A stretch of DNA of 64,000 bases from positions 992,001 to 1,056,000 of the forward strand of contig NZ_JAKGAR010000001.1 of assembly GCF_021532625.1 (NCBI RefSeq). Direction: 5' to 3'. The notes beneath the pieces are model-generated. The model did no database searches. It worked only from the letters and a program-made list of their open reading frames with translations, and had not been told where the DNA came from. Positions 37,047-46,163 of the stretch are shown here, piece after piece. A program made the position numbers and the translations under genes. Positions within the stretch are counted from its first letter, which is position 1. The number at the start of each line of letters is the position of its first letter. Source of the stretch: Octadecabacter algicola (lineage in GTDB: Bacteria; Pseudomonadota; Alphaproteobacteria; Rhodobacterales; Rhodobacteraceae).

Positions 37047-38423
37047 ATGTCCATTGACGCCGCTATTCGCGCGCTTGCACCAGTGTTAGGCGATCGGCTG
37101 TCGCTGTCCAAGTCCGATTTGGCTGCTCATGGCCAATCAGAGACACACTTTGCCCCGACACCGCCTGACGCTGTGGCTTATCCGCGAAATACTAAAGAGG
37201 TCTCAACCATCGTAAAGATTTGTTCTGAGCACAGCTGTCCTGTCATTGGCTACGGCGCGGGCACCTCGCTTGAGGGACATACCTTGGCCATTCAAGGTGG
37301 TATCACCATCGATTTTCGCGACATGGCGAACGTGATTGAGGTCCAACCCGAAGACATGTGCGTGCGCGTCGGACCCGGCATCACCCGAGAAGCCTTGAAC
37401 GAGGACTTGCGTGCGACGGGGCTGTTTTTTCCTGTTGATCCTGGTGCCAATGCGTCGCTTGGCGGAATGGCGTCGACGCGCGCCAGCGGAACGACAGCCG
37501 TTCGCTACGGGACGATGCGCGATAACGTCATGGCGCTCGAGGTCGTGCTGGCCGATGGGCGGATCATCCGCACCGGCAGTGCCGCACGAAAATCCAGTGC
37601 AGGCTATGATCTGACGGCATTGATGGTCGGAGCCGAAGGCACATTGGGCTTGATCACCGAACTCACCTTGAAACTGCAGGGCCAGCCCGAAGCTACCGCA
37701 GCGGCCACCTGCGCTTTTGGGACAATCAACGCGGCCGTAGATGCTGTTACAGCGACCATCGCCATGGGCATCCCCATGGCGCGGATCGAGTTCTTGGACG
37801 CCGCCAGCGTTGCCGCCGTTAACGCCTATTCCTCAACCGCCTATCCAGAAACGCCCCATCTTATGGTCGAATTCCATGGCACCGATGCAAGCGTTGCAGA
37901 ACAGGCTGAACGGTTCGCCGAAATCGCTGAGGACTTTGGCAGCACCTCGTTTGAATGGGCAAGTAAGACCGAAGATCGCAATCGCCTATGGCATATGCGT
38001 CATCACGCCTACTGGGCTATTCTGGCATCGCGCGCGGGTGCGACCGCGATCGTCACCGACGTGTGTGTCCCCATGAGCCGACTGGCCCAAGCGGTTCAAG
38101 AAACCCAAGCGGATATCGATGCATCATCAATAACCGCCCCAATCTTAGGCCACGTTGGGGATGGTAATTTTCACGCGATCCTATTGATCGACCCCGACAA
38201 CGCCGAGGAACGCCAAGTCGCACAGGACCTTTCAGCGCGCATGGCGAAACGCGCTTTGGACATGTCGGGAACCATCACGGGGGAACACGGCGTTGGCATG
38301 GGGAAACTCACCTATATGGCGGACGAGCATGGTGCTGGCTGGGATGTGATGGGTCAGATCAAACGCGCCATGGATCCCCATAATATCCTCAATCCAGGAA
38401 AAATTGTGCGCTCCAACGGGTGA
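37047..38423 (+). CDS. FAD-linked D-lactate/glycolate-type dehydrogenase
   Basis: This 458-residue protein of the FAD-binding PCMH/VAO type oxidises a 2-hydroxy acid, with electrons passed to a quinone or cytochrome. The PP-loop-like GYGAGTSLEGH starts about residue 69. The flavin segment DPGANASLGGMASTRASG follows, and the family end GEHGVGMGKL is near residue 415. It resembles cytochrome-linked D-lactate dehydrogenase more than GlcD, but the substrate cannot be fixed from sequence. GGGGGAG precedes the ATG at 37047. An upstream extension of the frame overlaps the divergent channel gene and is not coding. Confidence 0.85.
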   Translation: MSIDAAIRALAPVLGDRLSLSKSDLAAHGQSETHFAPTPPDAVAYPRNTKEVSTIVKICSEHSCPVIGYGAGTSLEGHTLAIQGGITIDFRDMANVIEVQPEDMCVRVGPGITREALNEDLRATGLFFPVDPGANASLGGMASTRASGTTAVRYGTMRDNVMALEVVLADGRIIRTGSAARKSSAGYDLTALMVGAEGTLGLITELTLKLQGQPEATAAATCAFGTINAAVDAVTATIAMGIPMARIEFLDAASVAAVNAYSSTAYPETPHLMVEFHGTDASVAEQAERFAEIAEDFGSTSFEWASKTEDRNRLWHMRHHAYWAILASRAGATAIVTDVCVPMSRLAQAVQETQADIDASSITAPILGHVGDGNFHAILLIDPDNAEERQVAQDLSARMAKRALDMSGTITGEHGVGMGKLTYMADEHGAGWDVMGQIKRAMDPHNILNPGKIVRSNG

Positions 38424-38471
38424 GTGACGTGCAATCAACAGCCTGCTACCGTTGGGTAAAGTAGGATTCGA

Positions 38472-40241
38472 ATGGCACAAGACGATAAAACGCCTCAGCT
38501 CCCGTCTGACGAGATGATCGATCGCCTCTATGAGGTGGCCGTCGATCCCTCTCGTTATGAGGCTCTCTTGGATCATTGGGAAGCAATGATCGCCCCCCAG
38601 CGAACCCAAACGGCAGCGCAAACCTCGCCGATCCTCAAGCTCGATTACCTTACTGGACACGTCGAACGCGCTGGCCAAGTGCTCGATCGCGTTCTCTCAG
38701 CGGATGACCCATCCGGTCAACGTGGCCCGCAGGCGGTACTGGATAAGATCGACAGGTCTGCCGCCTTTGCTGTGGATCGCGACATGAATGTTATCACAGC
38801 CAATGAAAGTGCTACCCAGCTGCTGAACTTGCGCACGGGTAACAAGTTGTCGGATTTGGTTTTGGGCGATGGTGACGTAGAGCAACTCACCCATCATATC
38901 GGTCGCTTGCTATCGGCCAATCGCGACGAACCGCTGGTACTGCGGGGCCGCCTAAAAATTAGTGAACGGGTCATCCTGTTTCATTTGCGCGTTGTACGTG
39001 CAGAAAACACCGCCCCCTACGTCATGGTCATTTCATCGGCCATTCAATGGCCAAACGGGTTCAGTGAGATGCTTCGCGCGGCGTTCGAATTTACACCCGT
39101 TGAATCTGAAGTTGTCCGCGCCCTCACCGAGGGCCAAACCCTACAAGAAATCTCGGAAGCTCGTGGCCGCAGCGTCGATACGATCCGCGCCCAGTTAAAA
39201 TCAATTATGGCTAAAACCGAGACACGCAGCCAATCAGAGCTTGTGCGACTGACGCTTTCGACCATGGAAATCGCGCAGTATTCCACGTCAATCTCGGACA
39301 CGGCTGAAGATATATCTCAAGGGTATGGCGCGTTAGAACCGCGCCCGTTTCAAACGCTGAGTTTGGTCGACGGGCGGCGGATGGACTATCTCATTTTAGG
39401 TGATCCAGACGGGGTTCCGCTTGTTTACTCTCCTTTGGATTACGGTTTAGTTCGCTGGCCCGCCAAAGCCGAAGCAGAGGCGGAACGCCGCGGCATCAAA
39501 GTTATCGTCCCGATACGCGCTGGGTACGGGCATTCGACATCTTTACCCAAGCGGACACCTTATGTGCCCCAACTCTGCGATGACTACGCGGCCTTGTTGG
39601 ATCACTTGGGTGTGGATGCCGCACCTTTCCTGACGCTTGGGGGTGACAGTCATATAGCGGCGCAGTTCAACGTATTTCACCCCGGTCGGCTCACCGCGCT
39701 TGTCGCGTGTGCGGGCGTTCTGCCCCTCACCCGCTCCGAGCAGTACGACCGAATGGACAAATGGCACCGCTTCATCCTAGCGGGCGCGCGATACACGCCG
39801 CACTTGCTCCCATTCATGGTTAAGGCAGGCTTTGCCTTGGCCAAGCGTCTGGGGAAACAAGGGTTTCTTCACGCCGTCTATGGCAAATCCGACGCCGACA
39901 TGACCACCATAGCCGATGTTGAAGCACTCGAAGCGCTGGTCGTGGGATCTGAAGTGGCCCTTTCAGACAAACACAGCGCCCATGACGCCTTTGCCCGTGA
40001 GGTTATCGCCCACGAGACGACCGATTGGACCGAATCCGTTCTCGCGTTCAAGGATCAGATTCCACTGATCTTGATGAACGGTCTGCAGGACCCTCAAACG
40101 CCACCAGAAACCCTTGCAGAGTTTCGGCGCGACTACCCTTGGATCGTGTTCGATGTTTTCCCGGATGGTGGTCAATTGCTGTTTTTCTCCAAATGGCAGC
40201 ACGTACTAGATCGCTTGTCCCCCTTCTTAAAGGGCCGGTAA
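38472..40241 (+). CDS. LuxR-type regulator fused to an alpha/beta-hydrolase-like domain
   Basis: This 589-residue protein has three parts. Residues 95-190 look PAS-like. Residues 198-265 are a LuxR-type helix-turn-helix with the usual TxxE and EIsEarGRSvdTIRAQLK pattern. Residues 290-589 are an alpha/beta-hydrolase fold. In the fold the nucleophile elbow is GGDSHIA (Ser393), weaker than GxSxG. The acid is Asp540. The position expected to hold histidine is Gln568 (DGGQLLFF, where active relatives have GGHLL or GAGHLL). The hydrolase part may thus bind rather than cleave a ligand. It starts 48 bp after the dehydrogenase gene and may regulate nearby genes, but the target is unknown. Confidence 0.8.
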   Translation: MAQDDKTPQLPSDEMIDRLYEVAVDPSRYEALLDHWEAMIAPQRTQTAAQTSPILKLDYLTGHVERAGQVLDRVLSADDPSGQRGPQAVLDKIDRSAAFAVDRDMNVITANESATQLLNLRTGNKLSDLVLGDGDVEQLTHHIGRLLSANRDEPLVLRGRLKISERVILFHLRVVRAENTAPYVMVISSAIQWPNGFSEMLRAAFEFTPVESEVVRALTEGQTLQEISEARGRSVDTIRAQLKSIMAKTETRSQSELVRLTLSTMEIAQYSTSISDTAEDISQGYGALEPRPFQTLSLVDGRRMDYLILGDPDGVPLVYSPLDYGLVRWPAKAEAEAERRGIKVIVPIRAGYGHSTSLPKRTPYVPQLCDDYAALLDHLGVDAAPFLTLGGDSHIAAQFNVFHPGRLTALVACAGVLPLTRSEQYDRMDKWHRFILAGARYTPHLLPFMVKAGFALAKRLGKQGFLHAVYGKSDADMTTIADVEALEALVVGSEVALSDKHSAHDAFAREVIAHETTDWTESVLAFKDQIPLILMNGLQDPQTPPETLAEFRRDYPWIVFDVFPDGGQLLFFSKWQHVLDRLSPFLKGR

Positions 40242-40549
40242 TTCATAGTTATTCATCGATTTACCCTATTTGGGGTAAGCGGAAAGTTGACCAATTGGTT
40301 AACCTGATTCCATTGAACGGATAATTTTCTAATTTGCCTACCAGCACAGAATTTTTTTTAGCCGTTGTGGAACGCGTTGGCGCAAAGCAACTTTTTCAGA
40401 TCAGTCGGGCAACCGGCGCAAATATCGGCCGATGGATGGCAATGACGCGGGTATTAGAGCGTTAAACATCCATCGGTCGTTTTTGTTTTCGCAACAATCT
40501 TACAGCGTTTAATGGGCCAAAGACGACCCAGACTATTACTTTTGCAACC
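40242..40549. other. 308-bp intergenic region with palindromes and a possible 43-codon ORF
   Basis: No established gene lies between the regulator and recN. The stretch contains a 16-base near-palindrome (40287-40302, core ACCAATTGGT). It also holds a TTG-initiated frame at 40334-40465 encoding 43 residues ending RWMAMTRVLER, without a clear ribosome site. An inverted repeat pairs 40429-40438 with 40467-40476 and is followed by a T-rich run (40477-40487), so it may end plus-strand transcription. I do not recognise the short peptide. Confidence 0.4.
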
Positions 40550-42208
40550 TTACGCCGATTGCGCTGTCAACAAAGCGATCGCAGCAGCACGCGCTTCATC
40601 GGTGATGCGATCACCGCTAAGCATGCGCGCGATTTCATCGACACGATCCGTTTGTTCCAGCCCAATCACTGTCGAAAGCGTCGTCTCTTTGGTTTGACGT
40701 TTTTCAACGCGCCAATGATGATCCCCGAGCGCCGCAACTTGCGGGCTGTGAGTTACGACAAGCACCTGCCCTTGCTGCGCCAACTGAGACAAGCGACGCC
40801 CAACGGCATCCGCTGTGGCCCCGCCTACTCCGCGATCGATCTCATCAAAGATCAGGGTCAGGCCAGAATCTGTTCCAGTTAAGCACACTTTGAGCGCCAA
40901 CAAGAACCGGCTCAATTCGCCGCCCGATGCGATTTTACCGATAGGGCCGGAAGGCGCGCCTGGGTTCGTGGCAACAGAAAACGCCACATCATCCACACCG
41001 TCAGGTCCCGCTGCTACTTCGGATATTTGGGTTTGGAACACGGCGCGTTCCATTTTGAGCGGGGCCAATTCCTTTGCCATCGCTTTATCCAACTTCACAG
41101 CGGCTTTGCGGCGCGCATCAGTTAGATCGTTCGCGGCGCTGTCATACGTCGATTGTGCGGCTTTTACCTCAACGGAGAGGTCCACCAAATCGGTTGCGCC
41201 GCGATCCAGCGTCGCCAAACGGTTCCGTAGCCCATCCGCGAAAACGCCGAGTTCATCCGGCAGCACGTTGTGCTTTCGCGCCAAACCACGAATGGCGAAC
41301 AAACGCTCTTCGATTTGCTCAAGTTCCATCGGATTAAACGCCAATGCATCTATACAGCTTTCGACACCCGCCTGCGCTTCGCTGAGTTCTGCCATCGCGC
41401 GATCAAGCGCCGCCAGAGGCCCTTCAAGCGTGCCCTCGGCTTCGCCAGCCGCATCCGCAAGCCATCGTGCCGCATCGCCTAGGTTACCTTCGGCTCCGTT
41501 GAGGCCAAGTGCCTGATGCGCCTTAGAAATATCTTCACCAATCTTTTCGGCGGCCTGCATTCGGCGACGTTGTTTATCTAGGCTTTCATCCTCACCGGCC
41601 TCAGGGGATAGCCCGTCCAGCTCGGCAACCGCGTGACGCAAGAACTCTTCTTCTGCTTGTAATTCAGCAACCAGTGCTTCGGCCGCGGACAGCGATTTTC
41701 GGGCCTCAGACAAAGTACGCCATGCTTTGCGTACTTTGGTCAAACGGCCTGACAGGCCGCCAAAATCATCAAGCAAAATCCGGTGGCCACGTGGGTTCAA
41801 TAAGCCACGGTCGTCATGTTGCCCGTGCAGCTCCACCAGAGTTTCCGACACCGCGCGCAGGATTTCACCGCTCACACGACGGTCATTGATCCACGCTGTC
41901 TTGCGCCCGTCTTTCGAGTTGATCCGTCGCAGGATCAACGCATCATCGTAAGTGAAACCGGCTTCGCTAAGAACTGCCCATGCACGATGATCTTCCGGCA
42001 ATTCGAATTCAGCAATGACTTCGCCTTGCTCAGCACCTTGGCGCACCAGTTCTGCACGCCCACGCCAGCCGAGAACAAAGCCAAGCGAATCCAACAAGAT
42101 AGATTTACCCGCGCCAGTTTCACCGGTGAGAACATTCAAACCCGGCTGAAACGCAAGTTCCAGTCGATCAATGATAAGCATGTCTCGGATGTCTAAGTGA
42201 CGCAGCAT
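40550..42208 (-). CDS. recN: DNA repair protein RecN
   Basis: RecN is an SMC-like ATPase that helps repair double-strand breaks. The 552-residue protein has Walker A GETGAGKSILLDSL at about residues 29-42, a central region with long coiled-coil-forming helices, and the C-terminal ABC signature SGGELSRFLLALK then LIFDEIDRGVGG. It is the last gene of the minus-strand cluster in this window, 36 bp after bamD. RecN downstream of the lpxC-bamD pair is a familiar arrangement in Rhodobacterales. I see no clear SOS box upstream. Confidence 0.95.
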   Translation of the reverse strand: MLRHLDIRDMLIIDRLELAFQPGLNVLTGETGAGKSILLDSLGFVLGWRGRAELVRQGAEQGEVIAEFELPEDHRAWAVLSEAGFTYDDALILRRINSKDGRKTAWINDRRVSGEILRAVSETLVELHGQHDDRGLLNPRGHRILLDDFGGLSGRLTKVRKAWRTLSEARKSLSAAEALVAELQAEEEFLRHAVAELDGLSPEAGEDESLDKQRRRMQAAEKIGEDISKAHQALGLNGAEGNLGDAARWLADAAGEAEGTLEGPLAALDRAMAELSEAQAGVESCIDALAFNPMELEQIEERLFAIRGLARKHNVLPDELGVFADGLRNRLATLDRGATDLVDLSVEVKAAQSTYDSAANDLTDARRKAAVKLDKAMAKELAPLKMERAVFQTQISEVAAGPDGVDDVAFSVATNPGAPSGPIGKIASGGELSRFLLALKVCLTGTDSGLTLIFDEIDRGVGGATADAVGRRLSQLAQQGQVLVVTHSPQVAALGDHHWRVEKRQTKETTLSTVIGLEQTDRVDEIARMLSGDRITDEARAAAIALLTAQSA

Positions 42209-42244
42209 GTTACACCAAGGAACGGTCTATTTGCAGACCGCTTT

Positions 42245-43102
42245 TTACAGCCATTCGCCGCGCACCATTTGGCGGTAAATAGCGGACAACCAGTTGTCAC
42301 CGATCGAGATCGGCTCAAGGCCCTGCCCTGTCAACAATGCATAGCTATCCTCGTACCATTCGGTTGATTGGTAGTTGAATCCAAGGATCGCACCGGCGGT
42401 CTGCGCCTCTTCGACCAAACCCAGTGATAGATAAGATTCAACCAAACGGTGGAGTGCCTCTGGGGTGTGGGACGTCGTCTGGAAGTCCTCAACCACAATA
42501 CGAAAGCGATTGATCGCCGCTGCAAAATGATCGCGTTTTATGTAGTAGCGACCGATTTCCATCTCTTTGGCGGCGAGATGATCAAAGGCGAGGTCAAATT
42601 TCAAAACAGACGAACGTGCATATTCCGTGTCAGGGTAGCGTTCGATCACAACACGCAGAGCCTGCAACGCTTGGAACGTGAGCCCCTGATCCCTACCGAC
42701 CTCGTCAATCTGATCGTAGTAGGAGAGAGCCAGCAGGTATTGTGCGTAAGCTGCGTCTTCGTCCACAGGATAAAAATCAATGTAGCGTTGCGCTGCTGCG
42801 CGGGAATTCGGGTAGTCTTCGTTACGGTGGTAAGCAAACGCTTGCATAATCAACGCGCGTTTGGCCCATTCGGAATAGGGATAAAGGCGTTCGATTTCAC
42901 CGAAATAGAAGGCTGCATCGTCGCCGCGTCCGCGCTCAAGTTCAAACTCTCCGCGTTCGAAAATCTCTTGTGCTGAATAGACTTCGAGATTTGCATCAAG
43001 GCCCGGTTCAAAAAAGTCGCTGCACCCGGACAAAAGACCAAGCGCAATGACGCCTGTTGCCAGACTCATCCGAAGTTTTGCAATGCTGCTGCGACCCGAC
43101 AT
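42245..43102 (-). CDS. bamD: outer membrane assembly lipoprotein BamD
   Basis: BamD is the essential lipoprotein of the Bam complex, which folds beta-barrel proteins into the outer membrane. The 285-residue chain has a lipoprotein signal ending LLSGC (Cys27 lipidated). Tetratricopeptide-like helices follow, with the ERGEFELERGRGDDAAFYFGE start typical of the ComL/YfiO family. It lies between lpxC and recN in the same direction; 136 bp separates it from lpxC, so it may have its own promoter. Confidence 0.9.
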   Translation of the reverse strand: MSGRSSIAKLRMSLATGVIALGLLSGCSDFFEPGLDANLEVYSAQEIFERGEFELERGRGDDAAFYFGEIERLYPYSEWAKRALIMQAFAYHRNEDYPNSRAAAQRYIDFYPVDEDAAYAQYLLALSYYDQIDEVGRDQGLTFQALQALRVVIERYPDTEYARSSVLKFDLAFDHLAAKEMEIGRYYIKRDHFAAAINRFRIVVEDFQTTSHTPEALHRLVESYLSLGLVEEAQTAGAILGFNYQSTEWYEDSYALLTGQGLEPISIGDNWLSAIYRQMVRGEWL

Positions 43103-43238
43103 GGAGGCGCCCCCGTTTACGATTATTTTCCGAAAATAGGTTTCGGTTGGCTTTGTCTAGCACACAAAATTGGGGTGCAAAACGCCTTTTGCGTCAAGCT
43201 GATCACGATTGAGAAAAGGATGTTCGGAATAAGTGGCT

Positions 43239-44165
43239 TTACGCCACATCAGGAAGGTCGGACCAGCGCAAACCGACACCTGGAAGACGCGCTGCTGTGC
43301 GGGCATCTACGTCTGCCCAACCCCAAGCATCAGGATCTTCAAACAAGGCGCACAGCAAGGCATTCGTCACAGCGTGACCAGCCTTGGACCCAGTATAGCG
43401 ACCAAGAATTGGCGCGCCAGCAGTGTACAAATCACCCAGTGCATCCAACATCTTATGGCGTACAGCTTCATCAGAGTGGCGCAGGCCACCCGGGCTCAAT
43501 ACGTCTGCACCATCAACAACGACCGCATTTTCCAATGTGCCGCCAAGGGCCAAGCCCTGTGCACGCATAGCATCTACATCAGAAGAGCGGCAGAATGTGC
43601 GGCTGTCGCAAAGCTCGCGAACGAACGCGCCATTGGCCATGTTCAGGGTCTTCGTCTGGTGCCCGATCGCGCGATCCGCAAAATCAATCTCGAACCGGAT
43701 ATGCAACGTGTCAGACGGATCAAGTCGCGCAACAGCGTCGCCAACTTTGACAGTCACGGGCTTGAGAATTTCGATAACGCGAAGTGGAGCACTTAGGGTG
43801 CGGACCCCTGCCCGCAAGAACCCTTCGACAAACTCTGCGGCGGATCCGTCTAGGATTGGCACTTCTGGGCCGGACACCTCAATCAGGGCATTGTGCAAAC
43901 CACAGCCCGCCAAAGCGGCCATGATGTGTTCGATTGTGGAAACGGATGTTCCGGCGGCGTTCTGAATGCGTGTATTCAGCGGGGATACGATGACATTGTT
44001 CCACAGCGCAGGAATGTCCGCATTGGCCATATCCACGTCCGTCCGGCGAAAGACGATACCGTAGTCTGCAGGTGCAGGACGCACGACAACAGACACGGGT
44101 TCCCCGAGGTGGAGCCCCTTGCCTTCAAATGCCACTATGGAATCTACAGTCGTCTGCACGTTCAA
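43239..44165 (-). CDS. lpxC: UDP-3-O-acyl-N-acetylglucosamine deacetylase
   Basis: LpxC performs the committed deacetylation step of lipid A synthesis. The 308-residue protein shows the family blocks GKGLHLGEP, STIEHIMAALAG (zinc-binding His), HKMLDALGDL (second His and Asp) and a conserved GHxVTNAL near the end (KAGHAVTNALL). Its place after ftsZ is the usual end of the division cluster. The 215 bp between it and ftsZ hold the ftsZ terminator and probably the lpxC promoter, so it is likely transcribed separately. Confidence 0.95.
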   Translation of the reverse strand: MNVQTTVDSIVAFEGKGLHLGEPVSVVVRPAPADYGIVFRRTDVDMANADIPALWNNVIVSPLNTRIQNAAGTSVSTIEHIMAALAGCGLHNALIEVSGPEVPILDGSAAEFVEGFLRAGVRTLSAPLRVIEILKPVTVKVGDAVARLDPSDTLHIRFEIDFADRAIGHQTKTLNMANGAFVRELCDSRTFCRSSDVDAMRAQGLALGGTLENAVVVDGADVLSPGGLRHSDEAVRHKMLDALGDLYTAGAPILGRYTGSKAGHAVTNALLCALFEDPDAWGWADVDARTAARLPGVGLRWSDLPDVA

Positions 44166-44313
44166 AGCCTTTATTGGTTGATAATGACTTAAGACCCGCA
44201 GCCCGTTCCCTCAACACACAGTTTGCAACGTTCTGAAACATGTCTGTTACATTCCGGCGCAATAATGCTGACCCTTTTGCCGCGCCGCAGCAACCTCCTG
44301 TTATAAAACAGAA

Positions 44314-44347
44314 AAGGGCCGCCCAGTTTCAAAGGTGGGCGGCCCTT
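44314..44347 (-). terminator. terminator after ftsZ
   Basis: Perfect 12-base arms (44314-44325 and 44336-44347) surround a 10-base loop. On the minus strand the second arm ends in TTTT. It starts 34 bp past the ftsZ stop and should separate ftsZ from lpxC transcription. Confidence 0.85.
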
Positions 44348-44380
44348 CGTTATAAATTGTGACCGTACGTCACATGGGTC

Positions 44381-45961
44381 TTAGTTGGCCTGACGGCGCA
44401 AGAATGCAGGAATCTCGATGCGTTCTTGGTCTGGATCGACCTCTGCTGCAGGTGCTGGCGCTTCTTCACGAAGTGTCGCAACTGGTGGCTGTGGGCGCTC
44501 TTTTGCGCCGCCTTCAGCGTGGCCCGTCATGCGGCTGATCAAGCTGTTAAGCCCACCCATGCGTGGCTTTGCCTCGTCTTCGGACTCAGCTGGCGCCATT
44601 TCTGGGGCTGCTGGCGCGGAACGCGCTGCAGCTGTACGCAAACGATCCAGAGTTTCTTGGCTTGGTGTGCCAACTGCTGGACGCTGTGGCGCAACAAATG
44701 CATCTGTCGGCGCTTCGATTTCGGCTGGCTCTGCGCGTGGCTGATACGCGGCTGGCGGCAAGTCGGATTCAGCGGCAGCGGCTGCTGCAGGTGCATCAAA
44801 CGTTGGCGCTGGCGCTGGTGCGGCGGCCGTTTCGTCAAACAAAGACCGTTCTGGCGCAGCTTCTGCAACCACTTCAGCAGCAACAGGCGCTTCAACAACA
44901 GCAGCCGGTGCTTCGTCTTTGGCTTCGGCCGTTACATGCTGCGTCAATGGTGCGGCCATTGGGCGGCGTGGCACTGGCATGTCGGATGTTTTCGCGACAG
45001 CGTCGATACCCGTTGCAACAACAGACACGCGCATTTTGCCTTCCATGCCAGTATCCAGCGTGGAACCCACGATGATATTGGCTTCTGGATCGACCTTTTC
45101 ACGGATTTTGTTGGCTGCTTCGTCGAGTTCGAACAACGTCAGATCGTAACCACCTGTGATATTGATCAACACACCGCGTGCGCCTTCGAGGGAAATCTCG
45201 TCGAGAAGTGGGTTTGCGATGGCTTTTTCTGCCGCCTGAACCGCACGATCCTGACCTTCAGATTCGCCTGTACCCATCATCGCCTTGCCCATTTCGTCCA
45301 TAACAGCGCGAACGTCAGCAAAGTCGAGGTTGATAAGACCCGGACGGACCATCAGGTCTGTCACGCCTTTAACACCTTGGTACAGAACGTCATCTGCAAG
45401 GGAGAAGGCTTCGGTGAATGTTGTGTTTTCATTCGCAAGACGGAACAGGTTCTGGTTCGGAATGATGATCAGCGTGTCGACAACCTTCTGAAGGGCTTCG
45501 ATGCCTTCATCAGCTTGCTTCATGCGCTTGCCGCCTTCAAATTGGAACGGCTTGGTGACGACACCAACGGTCAGAACGCCGAGTTCACGTGCTGCCTGTG
45601 CGATGATCGGAGCAGCACCCGTACCGGTGCCCCCGCCCATACCCGCTGTGATGAAGCACATGTGTGCGCCAGCAAGGTGATCGACGATTTGTTCGATTGA
45701 TTCTTCAGCGGCGGCCGCACCTACAGTTGCGCGGGCACCAGCACCCAAACCTTCAGTTACTTTCACGCCCATCTGAATTTTCGCATCAGAACGAGACTGC
45801 TGCAGTGCTTGCGCGTCTGTGTTTGCAACAACGAATTCAACACCTTCCAGTGCTTCTTCGATCATGTTGTTTACTGCGTTGCCGCCTGCGCCGCCAACAC
45901 CGAATACGGTGATACGTGGCTTAAGTTCTTCCTGTCCGGGCATAGAAAGGTTCAATGTCAT
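44381..45961 (-). CDS. ftsZ: cell division GTPase FtsZ
   Basis: FtsZ is the tubulin-like GTPase that forms the division ring. The GTPase region (residues 1 to about 320) has the tubulin motif [10 protein letters not shown] (110-119 region). The chain is 526 residues, far longer than E. coli FtsZ (383): about 190 residues of Ala/Pro/Glu-rich linker join the core to the C-terminal peptide [12 protein letters not shown], which should bind FtsA. Long linkers are typical of alphaproteobacterial FtsZ. It lies 202 bp after ftsA, with its own upstream region containing a possible CtrA site, and ends in the terminator at 44314-44347. Confidence 0.95.
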   Translation of the reverse strand: MTLNLSMPGQEELKPRITVFGVGGAGGNAVNNMIEEALEGVEFVVANTDAQALQQSRSDAKIQMGVKVTEGLGAGARATVGAAAAEESIEQIVDHLAGAHMCFITAGMGGGTGTGAAPIIAQAARELGVLTVGVVTKPFQFEGGKRMKQADEGIEALQKVVDTLIIIPNQNLFRLANENTTFTEAFSLADDVLYQGVKGVTDLMVRPGLINLDFADVRAVMDEMGKAMMGTGESEGQDRAVQAAEKAIANPLLDEISLEGARGVLINITGGYDLTLFELDEAANKIREKVDPEANIIVGSTLDTGMEGKMRVSVVATGIDAVAKTSDMPVPRRPMAAPLTQHVTAEAKDEAPAAVVEAPVAAEVVAEAAPERSLFDETAAAPAPAPTFDAPAAAAAAESDLPPAAYQPRAEPAEIEAPTDAFVAPQRPAVGTPSQETLDRLRTAAARSAPAAPEMAPAESEDEAKPRMGGLNSLISRMTGHAEGGAKERPQPPVATLREEAPAPAAEVDPDQERIEIPAFLRRQAN

Positions 45962-46016
45962 TGTGCTGTCCGCCTGTCTGTGTTGGCCCGTCCCACCGAG
46001 CGTTCTTCAATATACT

Positions 46017-46032
46017 TTTACAGGACCTTAAC
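46017..46032. promoter_or_regulatory. possible CtrA-binding site upstream of ftsZ
   Basis: On the plus strand the sequence is TTTA-N7-TTAAC, one base off the CtrA consensus TTAA-N7-TTAAC known from Caulobacter. It lies 56 bp upstream of the ftsZ start, in the 202-bp gap after ftsA. Chance matches of this quality are fairly common. Confidence 0.35.
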
Positions 46033-46163
46033 GGCCTCTTCCCCATGGGTCACGTCCAAAGTACCAAAAAACCGCAAAATATGGGCCCTCAGTCGTGATT
46101 TTCCGCCGTATATGGGGGTATCGGCGAAATCTTGCGTAGTGCTGGCCCTGCTGGACCAGTTAA

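Noticed and set aside
40287-40302. Near-palindrome read as a -35 box (TTGACC)
   Set aside because: No -10 element lies at 16-18 bp distance; kept only as a possible operator within the intergenic note.
44426-45700. Open frame opposite ftsZ, very rich in Cys and Trp
   Set aside because: The odd composition comes from the Ala/Glu-rich ftsZ linker read in antisense; no support as a gene.
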